The position numbers and the translations under genes are program-made. Source: JBBROS01 sp963752225 (GTDB taxonomy: Bacteria > Pseudomonadota > Alphaproteobacteria > Acetobacterales > Acetobacteraceae). From it: a DNA stretch of 64,000 bases. Under the pieces are notes generated by a model. That model worked only from the letters and a program-made list of their open reading frames with translations, searched no databases and had not been told where the DNA came from. The stretch is from positions 434,001-498,000 of the forward strand of contig CAVVXS010000007.1 in the NCBI GenBank assembly GCA_963752225.1, written 5' to 3'. This document shows, piece after piece, positions 46,365 through 55,230 of the stretch (positions are counted from its first letter, which is position 1; the number at the start of each line of letters is the position of its first letter).

Positions 46365-47777
46365 TTACCGACGGCGCCCGCTCACTTCCGCGCCGTCGCC
46401 GGGACGAAGAGCAAGGAATCCCGGGATGCCGAACAGCGGCAGCAGGGCAATCAGGAGGAACACCTGCTGGAACTCGGCAACCGTCGGCCGCCCGTCCGAC
46501 GCCGCCAGCACGCCCAGCAGCCCGGCGCCGAGCGACACGCCAAGGCCCATCGTCAGCTGCTGCACGACGCTGCCCAGGCTGGTCGCCTGGCTCAGCCGCT
46601 GCGGCGGCACGTCGACGTAGCTCAGCAGCTGCACCGCATTGAACTGCGTGTTGCGCACCACGCCGAAGGCCGTCATCGCGACGACCAGGACGGCGTGCGA
46701 AGTGGCGGCGTCGAACCACGCGAACCCGGCGATCATTGCCCCGGACAGGACCGAGTTCACCAGCAGCAGCCGCCGAAACCCGAAGATCCGCAGTAGCCGG
46801 GCGGTGATGGGCCGGATCACGACGGCTGCGACGCTGATGACGAAGGTGAGGCTGCCGCTCGCGACCGGGCTCAGCCCGAAGCCGATCTGGAACAGCAGCG
46901 GCAGCAGGAAGGGTGGCACGTTGATGCCGATCCGGCTCAGCCCGCCCGCCAAGGAGCCGATGCGGAAGGTGCGGATGCGGAACAGGCTCAGATCCAGCAC
47001 CGGCGCCGCCCGCCGCCGCCCATACCACGCGAACAACAGCAGTAGGCCGCCCCCGGACAGCAGCAGCAGCAACTCGCCCGCCCAAGACAGCGCACCGCGG
47101 CCGACCGTTTCCAGCACGGCCTGCAGGAGGAACAGCCCCGCGCCGACCAGCAGGAAGCCGGGCAAATCGAAGCGTGACGGCGCGGCACCCCGCCGGTTGC
47201 CGACCGTGCGCCAGGCGATAGCGATGGCGACCAATCCGAACGGGATGTTGACCAGGAAGATCCAGCGCCAGTCGAGGTAGGTCGTGATGAACCCGCCCAG
47301 CACCGGACCCAGTGTCGGCCCCAGCATGGACGGGACCGCGACGTAGCTCATCGCCCGGATCAGGTCGGATTTCGGAAATGAGCGGAACAGGATCAGCCGC
47401 CCGACCGGGTTCATCATGGCCCCGCCCAGGCCCTGCAGGATGCGAAAAGCGACAAGCATCGCGAGGCTGTTGGCCATGCCGCACAGGGCGGAGCCGAGCG
47501 TGAACAAGGCGAACGCCGCGCACAGCACGTTGCGCGTGCCGAAGCGGTCGGCGATCCAGCCGGAGATCGGGATGAAGATCGCCAGGCTCAGCACGTAGCT
47601 GGTGATGGCGAGGTTCAGCCGCAGCGGCGTCTCGTCCAGGCTTCGGGCGATGTCGGGGATCGCGGTGGTGATGATGGTCGCATCGAGCTGTTCCATCAGG
47701 AACCCGGCGGCGACCACGAGAGGGATCAGGAATCGTAGCGCGCCTTGCGGTGCGCTCGTGGGAGGCGCGATGGTCAA
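46365..47777 (-). CDS. DHA2-family MFS drug exporter
   Basis: The product is about 470 residues (from TTG 47777) with 14 predicted helices. It has the MFS drug-H+ antiporter motifs: LDATIITTAIPDIARSL (motif D1), GWIADRFGTRNVL (motif A), RILQGLGGAMMNP (motif B), and SMLGPTLGPVLGGF (motif C). These define 14-TMS DHA2 exporters such as EmrB. TTG 47834 would add 19 residues; TTG 47777 has GGAG about 14 bases upstream. No EmrA-type adaptor or regulator gene is adjacent, so the substrate cannot be inferred. Confidence 0.85.
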   Translation of the reverse strand: MTIAPPTSAPQGALRFLIPLVVAAGFLMEQLDATIITTAIPDIARSLDETPLRLNLAITSYVLSLAIFIPISGWIADRFGTRNVLCAAFALFTLGSALCGMANSLAMLVAFRILQGLGGAMMNPVGRLILFRSFPKSDLIRAMSYVAVPSMLGPTLGPVLGGFITTYLDWRWIFLVNIPFGLVAIAIAWRTVGNRRGAAPSRFDLPGFLLVGAGLFLLQAVLETVGRGALSWAGELLLLLSGGGLLLLFAWYGRRRAAPVLDLSLFRIRTFRIGSLAGGLSRIGINVPPFLLPLLFQIGFGLSPVASGSLTFVISVAAVVIRPITARLLRIFGFRRLLLVNSVLSGAMIAGFAWFDAATSHAVLVVAMTAFGVVRNTQFNAVQLLSYVDVPPQRLSQATSLGSVVQQLTMGLGVSLGAGLLGVLAASDGRPTVAEFQQVFLLIALLPLFGIPGFLALRPGDGAEVSGRRR

Positions 47778-48129
47778 CGGGCCGCTCAACTCCGGTCGGA
47801 GAGGGAGTGTCGCGCTTGCGCCGCTGCGACGCAAACCGGCGCCGCGGCGTCCCGCGAGAGTGGCGCCGTGTGCCGCCGATGTCGCCCGGCGGGCGGCGCG
47901 GCGAGCATCTCACACCGTATTTTCGACCAGTCCATGTCCGTCTCGCTCAAGAAATGTTGGTATTAACGATTGTGAATGAGAATAAGACCAGGTCGGACAA
48001 TGCGTTAGACGTAACGACCTGGATCAGTGATCTGAATTGTCGAAGTCACCCGATTTACCTTGAAAAGCGAATACCAGTCTGGCAGGGAGATCACGCAAAT
48101 GTGAACAAAGTGAGACTGTGGAGAACAGG
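47778..48129. other. 352-base intergenic region with two divergent promoters
   Basis: The right part (47950-48129) is clearly AT-richer than the flanks (for example GAATGAGAATAAGACC), as expected upstream of a regulated secreted-protein gene. I see no gene, no palindrome and no clear sigma-70 pair here. The left part may encode an N-terminal extension of the exporter if its TTG 47834 is used. Confidence 0.4.
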
Positions 48130-48807
48130 ATGTTCAAGACTGTAACGGCTGCTTTGCTGGTGGTTGCCGCGCTTTCGACGCAGGTGCAGGCAGCCCCAAT
48201 TTCCGGCGTGACCATCTCCGCGTCTTCAGAACTCGGCGGCGTCTTTCAGCGGCAAGCCTCGAACGTTGTCAGCGGAACCGGCCTCAATGCCACGACGGGC
48301 GGGTTCTCGAACGTGCCCGACGGCACCATGTGGCTGACGAGGGGCAACGGCGCCTATCAGGGCCCGGCCGATACGAGCCCGAGCATCACCTTCGACCTCG
48401 GCAGGATCTACAATCTCACGAGCGCGGACGTGTGGAATTACAACGAGAACAGCGGCAATCCCGGCTTTTTCACCAAGCGCGGAGTGAAGACGATGGACGC
48501 CCAAGCCTCGATGGACGGCACCCATTTTGCCACGATCGCCACCGGTATCGGCCTGGCGCAAGCGCCCGGCACCACCAACACCGCCTTTGCCCAGACGCTC
48601 GCCTGGGCGGGCACGGCCGAGTATATCCGGTTCAGCAACCTGGCCTCGTGGGGTGGCGACAACGGCTTCGTCGGCCTGAGCCAGGTGCAATTCTTCGGCA
48701 GCGCTTTCGCCAGCCCCGGAGCGTCCGTGCCGGAGCCGATCTCCTTCGGTTTGCTCGGAATGGGCGCGCTGGCGGCTGCGGCGCTTCGGCGGCAAGCCCG
48801 CCGTTGA
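48130..48807 (+). CDS. PEP-CTERM protein with discoidin-like (F5/8 type C) domain
   Basis: The 225-residue secreted protein has a signal peptide (VTAALLVVAALSTQVQA), a discoidin/F5-8C-type domain from about 30 to 195 (ISASSELGGVFQRQAS, TMWLTRGNGAYQG, SITFDLGRIYNLTSADVWNYNEN, YIRFSNLASWGGDNGFVGLSQVQFFG), and a PEP-CTERM tail (VPEPISFGLLGMGALAAAALRRQARR). F5/8C domains bind carbohydrate, which fits a surface or matrix role after exosortase sorting. ATG 48130 has GGAGAACAGG immediately upstream. It is the second PEP-CTERM protein here and lies beside the glycan gene cluster. Confidence 0.82.
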   Translation: MFKTVTAALLVVAALSTQVQAAPISGVTISASSELGGVFQRQASNVVSGTGLNATTGGFSNVPDGTMWLTRGNGAYQGPADTSPSITFDLGRIYNLTSADVWNYNENSGNPGFFTKRGVKTMDAQASMDGTHFATIATGIGLAQAPGTTNTAFAQTLAWAGTAEYIRFSNLASWGGDNGFVGLSQVQFFGSAFASPGASVPEPISFGLLGMGALAAAALRRQARR

Positions 48808-48850
48808 TCATCTTGCCTGACCGGGCGGGTCTGGCGCGGCCTAATCACGT

Positions 48851-48870
48851 CCCGAGCTAGTCAGCTCGGG
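48851..48870. terminator. Bidirectional terminator hairpin
   Basis: CCCGAGCT-AGTC-AGCTCGGG is a perfect 8-bp stem with a 4-base loop between convergent genes (stops at 48807 and 48906). It is the likely terminator for both. Confidence 0.55.
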
Positions 48871-48905
48871 AGGAGTGCTCACCATCTTGCCCGAGTGGCG
48901 GCCAG

Positions 48906-51900
48906 TCAGGAGGGGCGGATGCCGCGGCCTTCCGACGCCTGCCGTTCGCGCGCGCCGAGCTCCCGGGCTGGACGCCGCGGGGCCCGGGGCGCGCGCTTGG
49001 CCGGGAACACGACGGCGGCGGCCTCTTCGGCGGCCGGGTCGGCCGCGTGCGGGGCCGCGGGCGGCGTGGCTTTCGCGGCGGCCGGACGGGCGACGAACGC
49101 CGGGGGCGGCTTCGGCACGCTCGCGCCCGCCGCCTGAACGGCCTGCTTGAGCTGCTGCTCGAAATGCGCCGGGCTTGCTTGGTCGAGCACCGCCGCGAGC
49201 GCTGCTTCGCGGACGCCGGTCCATAGCCGCTCGTCATTGTACAAGTCGACGACCGCACGCGCGAATGCGTCGGGCTGCGACTGCGGCGCGCACACCAATT
49301 CCCGGCGGTTGCTCCAGCCGAGCTGCTGCGCGAGCAGGGTCGTCGCTGCGACCGGCATGCCGAACGACGCCGCGTCGACGATCTTGACCGGTACGCCGGC
49401 GCCGAACCGGGTGGGCGCCACCATGACGCGATGGGCGTCGAACAGCGGGGTCAGCTCCGCCGTGGACCCGACCAGCCGGACCAGCTTGTTGCCCTGCAAC
49501 CAGGATAGGTCGATGTCGTCGGATAAGTAACCGGCGACGGTCAGGGTGGCGTCCTCCGGGCCGAGCAGGCGTTCCACCAGCGGTTGCACCGACGTCACAT
49601 ACCAGCGGAGCCCGTCGTAGTTCGGGCTCGTGTCCTGCGTCAGGGTGCCGACATGCAGCAGGCCGCGGCGGGACGCGAACGGACGCGGCGTCGGGCGCGG
49701 GTCCTGCCGCACCCCGACCACGCTCACCGACGTCGAGCCGAGCCCGGCGATGATCCCCGCCTCCGCCTCGCTGGTGGCGACGATGTGGTCGCACCGCCAC
49801 GTGCTCTCGAACTCCCGCTTCACCGCCCGGGCGAGGTCGAACGGCAACCCGTCGAGCTCCGCCCGCGCCGCGTCACGGACGCTGAACACCGCCTCGGTGT
49901 CGAGCACAAGGCGGGCGTGGCCCAGATCGTCGGTCGAGGCGCCCATCACCTCGAGCAGCTGGCGCAGATTGTGCGCCCGGCTGATCCAGATCAGGTCGTA
50001 GTAGCCGCGCCGCTCCTGCAGGAACGACTTCAGCGATCGGATGTCGCGGTCCCACAGGATCTCCGCCGTGTCCGGCAGAGCCCCGGTGATCCAGAACAGC
50101 GGGGTCTTGACCGGGATCATCGGGAACACGGTGGCTTGCCAGCCCATCTCGACGAGGCCGGTCAGCACGTCGGCCGCCCGGCCGTAGCCGGACCCGAGCC
50201 GATGCAACGGAACCGTGTCCTCGATGAACAGCACCCGCCGCCCGCGCGAGCCGAACGCCGCCGCTTCGGCCTTGCTGCTGCGGTCCACCGGGTGGCGCCG
50301 CAGCGCTCCGGCATGACGGTTGCGCAGCACGGAGCGGTTGATCACCATCTGGTCCGACGCAGCCCGCACGCTGCGCGATGACGCGTATTCGAGGTGGGTC
50401 AGCACCACCGCCGGGTCATAGACGACGCTGAAGCCCGCCTGCTGGATGCGCAGGCACAGATCGGTCTCCTCGTAGTAGGACGGGGCAAACGCATCGTCGA
50501 AGCCGCCGAGCCGGTGCAGCAGCTCGGCCCGCACCATCAGAAAGCAGCCGGAGCAGAAATCCACTTCGCGCGCGTAGTTCGCTTCCGGCGCATCGGGCGG
50601 CGCGTCGCGCATCCAGCCGTCACCGCTGCCGTCGCGCCACAGGATGCAGCCGGCCTCCTGCAGCATGCCGTGGCTGCGGACGATCTTGCCGCCGACCGCT
50701 CCCACCGAGGGGTAGCGGGCCAACCGGTCGAGGGCGAGCTGGACGGACCCGGCGTGCAGCACGACGTCGTTGTTGAGGTAGAGCACGGCCGGCGCCGTCG
50801 CGTGCTCGAGTGCCAGGTTGCAGCCGCGCAGGAAGCCGACATTCCGCTCCAACCGGATGATGCGTGCGCCACGCACCACGTCGGCGATGTGCAGCGTCTC
50901 GTCGCTGCTGCCGTTGTCGACGATGATGAGTTCGATCGCGCCGCCGAAACTATGCCGCAGGCTCGCGAGCGTCTGCATCGTCAGCGCGAACTGGTTGCGC
51001 AGGATGACGATCACGCTGACCGCGGCCGGCCCGGCGACCGTGAAGTCGAGCGGCCGGCGGCCCAGCGCGGGCAAGGCACGTCGCGCCTGGCTCAAGAACG
51101 CCTGCCGGGTCTGGGCCTCGTCCAAGGCGAAGTCGCGCGGGATCGGGCGGCGGAGCGGCAGCCCGGCCGGCAGCCCGACCTGCAGCAGGTGCGCGAACAG
51201 GTTCGGATAGTCGCCGCCGTCCATGTCCCGCCCGACCGAGGGCTGCGTCGCATAGAAGGGAAGGTCCACGTCGCGGGACGGCGAGCGCGGGTCGTGAACG
51301 CCGAAGTTCAGGAAATGGTCGTAGGCGTTGCGGAACAGCCCTTCGCGGACCGCCGCGTCGACGTCGGGGTTGAGGCTCCGGTAATCCTGCTCGGAGAAAT
51401 CGCATAGCGGATCGCGGCCTTCGGGAACGCCGATCACCAGGTAATGGTGCAGCGCGGATCGGCAGGTCTCGGCCGCGACCGCGGCATTGGCGTCCGGGTA
51501 GGTCGCCAGATACCATGACGGGTCGAAGTAGGGTGAGGTCCGCGGCTCCGGCACGATGCGGCCGGCGTTGGCCAGGTAATGGTGGAATGGGTGCGGCGTC
51601 GCCTCGGCCGCGGCGTCGGGCGGGAGCGAGGCGAGGTAGAAGTCCGGGTCGAACAGCAAATGGGCGATGCGGCGCTCGCTGCTCCCGTGCGACAGGTAAT
51701 GGCCGTAGAGGCCGCCGAGGGCGCGCAGCGAAGCCGGGGCGAGGTCGGGACTGTTGGCGCGGTAGATGGCGGTGTTGAACAGCCAGTGCGGGCTCTGATC
51801 GAGCCACCCGACCCGGCTGAAATGGTCGTAGGCCGACGTGCTGGCGCCGCTGGCGATAGCCGCCTTCGCCTCGGGATTGCTCGACACGTAAAAGCCGGGA

Positions 51901-52088
51901 TCGAAGTAGATGTTCGGCTGGTAGCCGAGCTGGCTGCCGCGGTGCAAGTAATCGTGCAATGCCGACGCAGCGCCATCCCGAGCGGCCCGAGTGGCGGCAG
52001 CGTCGTGGCGGCCATAATGCCGTGCATCGAACCGGGACCATACCGGCCCGAGATTATCCAGGTTCAAAGGGCAATGATTGTCCTGCAT
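48906..52088 (-). CDS. Bifunctional glycosyltransferase (GT2-GT4) with N-terminal six-fold repeat
   Basis: The product is 1060 residues. Residues about 15-270 consist of six repeats of about 42 residues of the form (Y/L)FDPxFYLxxxPDA...HYL; the H-Y/D-H-F elements are at 45, 87, 128, 168, 213 and 256. Residues about 355-590 form a GT2 domain (VSVIVILRNQFALTMQTL, LIIVDNGSSDET, LNNDVVLHAG, PSYYEETDLCLRIQ). Residues about 630-1000 form a GT4-type domain (LHVGTLTQDTSPNYDGLRWY, FGAGVPVKIVDAASFGMPVAAT). A Pro/Ala/Lys/Arg tail follows. It likely adds two sugars in sequence during surface-glycan synthesis. It is divergent from the GT61 gene at 52374; the 285-base gap has no other gene. Confidence 0.87.
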   Translation of the reverse strand: MQDNHCPLNLDNLGPVWSRFDARHYGRHDAAATRAARDGAASALHDYLHRGSQLGYQPNIYFDPGFYVSSNPEAKAAIASGASTSAYDHFSRVGWLDQSPHWLFNTAIYRANSPDLAPASLRALGGLYGHYLSHGSSERRIAHLLFDPDFYLASLPPDAAAEATPHPFHHYLANAGRIVPEPRTSPYFDPSWYLATYPDANAAVAAETCRSALHHYLVIGVPEGRDPLCDFSEQDYRSLNPDVDAAVREGLFRNAYDHFLNFGVHDPRSPSRDVDLPFYATQPSVGRDMDGGDYPNLFAHLLQVGLPAGLPLRRPIPRDFALDEAQTRQAFLSQARRALPALGRRPLDFTVAGPAAVSVIVILRNQFALTMQTLASLRHSFGGAIELIIVDNGSSDETLHIADVVRGARIIRLERNVGFLRGCNLALEHATAPAVLYLNNDVVLHAGSVQLALDRLARYPSVGAVGGKIVRSHGMLQEAGCILWRDGSGDGWMRDAPPDAPEANYAREVDFCSGCFLMVRAELLHRLGGFDDAFAPSYYEETDLCLRIQQAGFSVVYDPAVVLTHLEYASSRSVRAASDQMVINRSVLRNRHAGALRRHPVDRSSKAEAAAFGSRGRRVLFIEDTVPLHRLGSGYGRAADVLTGLVEMGWQATVFPMIPVKTPLFWITGALPDTAEILWDRDIRSLKSFLQERRGYYDLIWISRAHNLRQLLEVMGASTDDLGHARLVLDTEAVFSVRDAARAELDGLPFDLARAVKREFESTWRCDHIVATSEAEAGIIAGLGSTSVSVVGVRQDPRPTPRPFASRRGLLHVGTLTQDTSPNYDGLRWYVTSVQPLVERLLGPEDATLTVAGYLSDDIDLSWLQGNKLVRLVGSTAELTPLFDAHRVMVAPTRFGAGVPVKIVDAASFGMPVAATTLLAQQLGWSNRRELVCAPQSQPDAFARAVVDLYNDERLWTGVREAALAAVLDQASPAHFEQQLKQAVQAAGASVPKPPPAFVARPAAAKATPPAAPHAADPAAEEAAAVVFPAKRAPRAPRRPARELGARERQASEGRGIRPS

Positions 52089-52373
52089 ACCTGGCTCCGA
52101 TACTCATCCCGATACTGCAACAGACCGAAGTCGCTGCGGTAAAATCTTGCTTACTATGCCGGCTCGGGGAAGAGCAACACAATGCACGGCTCGGCAGCCG
52201 CTGTATCAAAATTAATACTTGATCGTCAGTGCAGCGGCGGTCTGGTATTGCATGCCGACTCTGCTGGAATGAGGCGATACCCGGCTTTAGAGAGGATTGT
52301 GGTAAGCTGATGGGCGCGCTCGGGACCGCCTATCGACAGTGGATAGCAGCCCGCCGCCGGGAGACTCGTTCTT

Positions 52374-53480
52374 GTGACAGCCTTGACGATCGGCGCCGTG
52401 CACCTGGCCAAACTGCATGCGAGTCTTGGCGCGGTCCGGTCGGCCGTGACGCTGCGGCCGGCTGCTCCCTCGTCGCCGCCCGCGCCTCTGACCGTCATCG
52501 GACCGCCCGCGACCTGCGCTGGGCTCGGGGCGGTAAACAATCAGGCCAAGACGATTGCGCCGATCGGCTGCGGCTTCGTCCGCGACGTCACCGTAAGCGG
52601 ACCGGGTTATACCTTCCACGGCGAGCGGCAGATCACCGATGGCTCGCACCTGTCCGGCGTGGCCGTCGAATGGGCGAATCGTCCGATGCCCGACAGCCCG
52701 CTCGCGGCGCCGCCGGCCAAGGAATTGCCGGTGCACGGCTTGTGCGTGGTGGCGACCGGGCCGGGACATCTGATCTACGGGCACTGGCTGGTCGACTTCA
52801 TCCCGCGTTTCATGATCGCGCGGGACGTGCTCGGCCGTGAGTTCGCGCAGGCGCGCTTCGCCTTGCCGCACGACACCCCGGAGTGGGCGCTCGCCATGCT
52901 CGCTTTGTTCGCCGGCGTGACGCGTGACCGCTGCATTTTCTTCCGGCGCGGCAGTGAGCGCCTCGCCGTTCAGGAAGCGTGCCTCCCGTCCTACGTTCAC
53001 ACGGAGTACCACTTCCACCCCTACATGCGGGAGGTGGTCGGCTCGGTCGGCACGCCGGCATCCGCGCCCGGCCGGCGCAAGCTCTGCATCTCGCGAGTCG
53101 CGTTCGAGAAGCACACCCACGGCATGCAGAAGCTGTTCTCGAGCCGCGAGCGGTTCGAGCGCATGGCCGAGCGGCACGGCTATGAGGTGGTCCGCCCCGA
53201 GGCGATGTCATTGCTCGAGCAGGCGGCGCTGTTCCGTTCGGCATCCCACGTCATCGGCGAGTACGGCTCGGCGATGCACGGCACCATCTTCGGACCGCCC
53301 GGACTGCGCGTCGGCTTCATCCGCTGCCCGAACGCCATCCAGCTGCGCATCTCGGCGCTTTGCGGCCAGTCGAGCGTCGTCATGATGCCCGAGGATGATC
53401 GGGTGGCGCCGAACGGCGTGCAGGAATACTCGCTCAACGACGGCGAGCTGGCGGCCTTCTTCGCGGCCCTCGAGGCGTGA
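52374..53480 (+). CDS. GT61 (DUF563) glycosyltransferase
   Basis: The 368-residue protein begins at GTG 52374. The DUF563 core spans about 115-340: a conserved HGLCVVATGPGHLIYGHWLVDFIPRFMIARD, CISRVAFEKHTHGMQKLF, and the signature ASHVIGEYGSAMHGTIFGPPG near residue 290. GT61 enzymes transfer xylose or GlcNAc; in bacteria they act on surface glycans. GTG 52374 gives the family-length protein; it is preceded by an AT-rich divergent region and a weak ribosome-binding site. The stop overlaps the next start (GTGA), linking it to the methyltransferase. Confidence 0.83.
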   Translation: MTALTIGAVHLAKLHASLGAVRSAVTLRPAAPSSPPAPLTVIGPPATCAGLGAVNNQAKTIAPIGCGFVRDVTVSGPGYTFHGERQITDGSHLSGVAVEWANRPMPDSPLAAPPAKELPVHGLCVVATGPGHLIYGHWLVDFIPRFMIARDVLGREFAQARFALPHDTPEWALAMLALFAGVTRDRCIFFRRGSERLAVQEACLPSYVHTEYHFHPYMREVVGSVGTPASAPGRRKLCISRVAFEKHTHGMQKLFSSRERFERMAERHGYEVVRPEAMSLLEQAALFRSASHVIGEYGSAMHGTIFGPPGLRVGFIRCPNAIQLRISALCGQSSVVMMPEDDRVAPNGVQEYSLNDGELAAFFAALEA

Positions 53481-54262
53481 CGCCGCCGGCCGCGCACACC
53501 CCGGTTCTGGAGCCCGCAATGCCGCCCACCCCGTTCCAGATCGACCTGCATGCAGCCGAGTATCTGACCGTCCTGCAACGTTTCCACACGCAGCTGCAGC
53601 CCGAAACCTACCTCGAGATCGGCACTCGGCACGGCGATTCGCTCCGCCTGGCCCGATGCCGCTCCATCGCCATCGACCCGGCGTTCGATATCCGCCACGA
53701 CATCGTGCGCGGCAAGCCGAGCTGCCACCTGTTCCAGATGACGAGCGACCGGTTCTTCCGCCACCACGACGCCGAGGCCGTGCTCGGCGGCAAGGTGGAG
53801 TTCGCCTACCTCGACGGCCTGCATCTGGCGGAGTTCCTGTTGCGCGACTTCCTCCACGTCGAGAAATGCTGCCGCCCTAACTCCCTCGTGGTGATCCACG
53901 ACTGTCTTCCAAGCGACATCTTCATGGCCTGCCGCGAAGAGGGCGACCATGAGATGCGAACCCGCTCCGTCGTGCCCGGCTGGTGGACCGGGGATGTGTG
54001 GAAGGCGGTCTGGGCGTTGCAGAAGCACCGGCCCGATCTGCGGATCATCGCCATCGACTCGCCGCCGACCGGCCTCATCTGCGTCACCGGCCTCGACCCG
54101 GCCTCGACCACGCTCGAGCGCAATTACGGCGCCATCGTCGATGAGATGACGGCACTCGGCGACGGCGAAACGGCCTTGCAGGGCTACATCGAGGCGTTGG
54201 CGCCGATCAAGCCGTCGGCGGTCGAGCGCTTCACCGACATTGCGCGTTACTTCCACCTGTAG
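53477..54262 (+). CDS. Class I SAM-dependent methyltransferase, glycan-linked
   Basis: The 261-residue protein has ETYLEIGTRHGDSLRLAR (SAM motif I), SIAIDPAFDI (motif II), VEFAYLDGLHLAEFLLRDF and SLVVIHDCLPSD, the pattern of the Methyltransf_24/cephalosporin hydroxylase-type group that methylates sugars in surface glycans. GTG 53477 overlaps the GT61 stop and supports translational coupling; ATG 53519 is a fallback. The C-terminal part ends FTDIARYFHL. Its place after GT61 suggests O-methylation of a terminal sugar, which is inference. Confidence 0.78.
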   Translation: MTPPAAHTPVLEPAMPPTPFQIDLHAAEYLTVLQRFHTQLQPETYLEIGTRHGDSLRLARCRSIAIDPAFDIRHDIVRGKPSCHLFQMTSDRFFRHHDAEAVLGGKVEFAYLDGLHLAEFLLRDFLHVEKCCRPNSLVVIHDCLPSDIFMACREEGDHEMRTRSVVPGWWTGDVWKAVWALQKHRPDLRIIAIDSPPTGLICVTGLDPASTTLERNYGAIVDEMTALGDGETALQGYIEALAPIKPSAVERFTDIARYFHL

Positions 54263-54280
54263 CCGGGCGGCCAAGCGGCG

Positions 54281-54916
54281 TCAGCGGTCGACCTCGGGCC
54301 GGCCGCCCCTGAATACGAAGGGGCCGGCCGTTGCGGGCCCGGATTGCAGCGACGCCAGCAGCTGCTCGAGCACCCAGCGCGTGACGCCCATCAGCCCCAG
54401 GGTTAGCGCCTCCGTGACCGGGTAGAACCGGACGCCCTCCAACTCGCGGCTGTCGCGCGGCTCGCCCTCGGTCGCCGCTTCCGGCACCGTCAGGAAGCGG
54501 GCGTTGAAGCGGATCGGCATGTCCGGCGGCGTGATCGCCCGGCACAGGTAGCCGAGGCGGTCCAACCGCGGCGGCGTGCCGAGCGTGAGGCCGGTTTCCT
54601 CGGCCAGCTCGCGCGCGGCCGCAACGGCAATGGCGCGGGCCAGTCGGGGATGCGCACGCCGCTGCAGCAGATCGAGCAACGCCGGCGCCGGTTCGGCCGC
54701 GACCTCGGCGGTGCGGTCGGCGCGGTCCACGGCCCCGCCGGGGAAGACCAGCCGGTTCGGCAGGAACCGGTGCCCGGCGCCGCGCAAGCCCATCAGGACC
54801 GCCGGCCCGTCCGCGCCCGGCCGCAGCACCAGCAGGCTGGCGGCGTGCCGGGCAAACACCGGTCGGCGCGGAACCCGCACCGGATGCGCCGCCAGCTTCG
54901 TCACGGCGTCACACAA
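54281..54916 (-). CDS. Nudix hydrolase (NUDT19/CoA-type)
   Basis: The 211-residue protein has a Nudix box split by a loop: LVFPGGAVDRADRTAEV, then an insertion with RAIAVAAARELAEETGLTLG. The metal-binding E-E region is AAARELAEETGL. Early VLRPGADGPAVLMGLRGAGHRFLP and later TPPDMPIRFNARFLT match NUDT19-type coenzyme A/NADH pyrophosphatases. The substrate is uncertain. It converges with the methyltransferase (18 bases). Confidence 0.8.
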   Translation of the reverse strand: MCDAVTKLAAHPVRVPRRPVFARHAASLLVLRPGADGPAVLMGLRGAGHRFLPNRLVFPGGAVDRADRTAEVAAEPAPALLDLLQRRAHPRLARAIAVAAARELAEETGLTLGTPPRLDRLGYLCRAITPPDMPIRFNARFLTVPEAATEGEPRDSRELEGVRFYPVTEALTLGLMGVTRWVLEQLLASLQSGPATAGPFVFRGGRPEVDR

Positions 54917-54951
54917 AATGCTTGCGCTGCTGCATCCGGGGATGGCGGTCG

Positions 54952-55014
54952 CAAGTATTCGAGCAGCAAGGATTTGTGGCCGGGGGTGGCCGCAGCCGGC
55001 GCCAAGTATTCGAG
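54952..55014 (+). repeat. Pair of 12-base direct repeats upstream of the sigma factor gene
   Basis: CAAGTATTCGAG occurs at 54952-54963 and 55003-55014, 51 bases apart, within the 314-base gap between the Nudix and sigma-factor genes. The two copies are identical. In a sequence this GC-rich the AT-leaning repeat may be a regulator-binding pair or a relic; I see no other structure in the gap except the short ORF at 55031. Confidence 0.4.
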
Positions 55015-55030
55015 TGGAAAAGGAACCGAC

Positions 55031-55156
55031 ATGGAATCCCGCTCTCGCAGCGCGTTGCTCGCGCTCGTCCGCCGCCCGGACGATCCAGGCCCGGCTGCCG
55101 CGTCCCGAGCTCCCGCTGGAGCACGTCCCGCGCCGGTCGGCAACTCAAAACTCTGA
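55031..55156 (+). CDS. Possible 41-residue ORF ahead of the ECF sigma factor gene
   Basis: ATG 55031 has an AAAAGGAA ribosome-binding site about 7 bases upstream and opens 41 codons: MESRSRSALLALVRR then a Pro/Ala-rich end. It is unlike any family I know. Short Arg/Pro-rich frames are common by chance at this GC level, so the only real support is the ribosome-binding site and its position just ahead of the sigma gene. Confidence 0.25.
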   Translation: MESRSRSALLALVRRPDDPGPAAASRAPAGARPAPVGNSKL

Positions 55157-55230
55157 CCCCGGCTGGCCGGCCGTTCGGCCGTCGCGGCTGTCTGCTTGCC
55201 CCATCGGGTTCTCGCGGCCATAACGCATGA

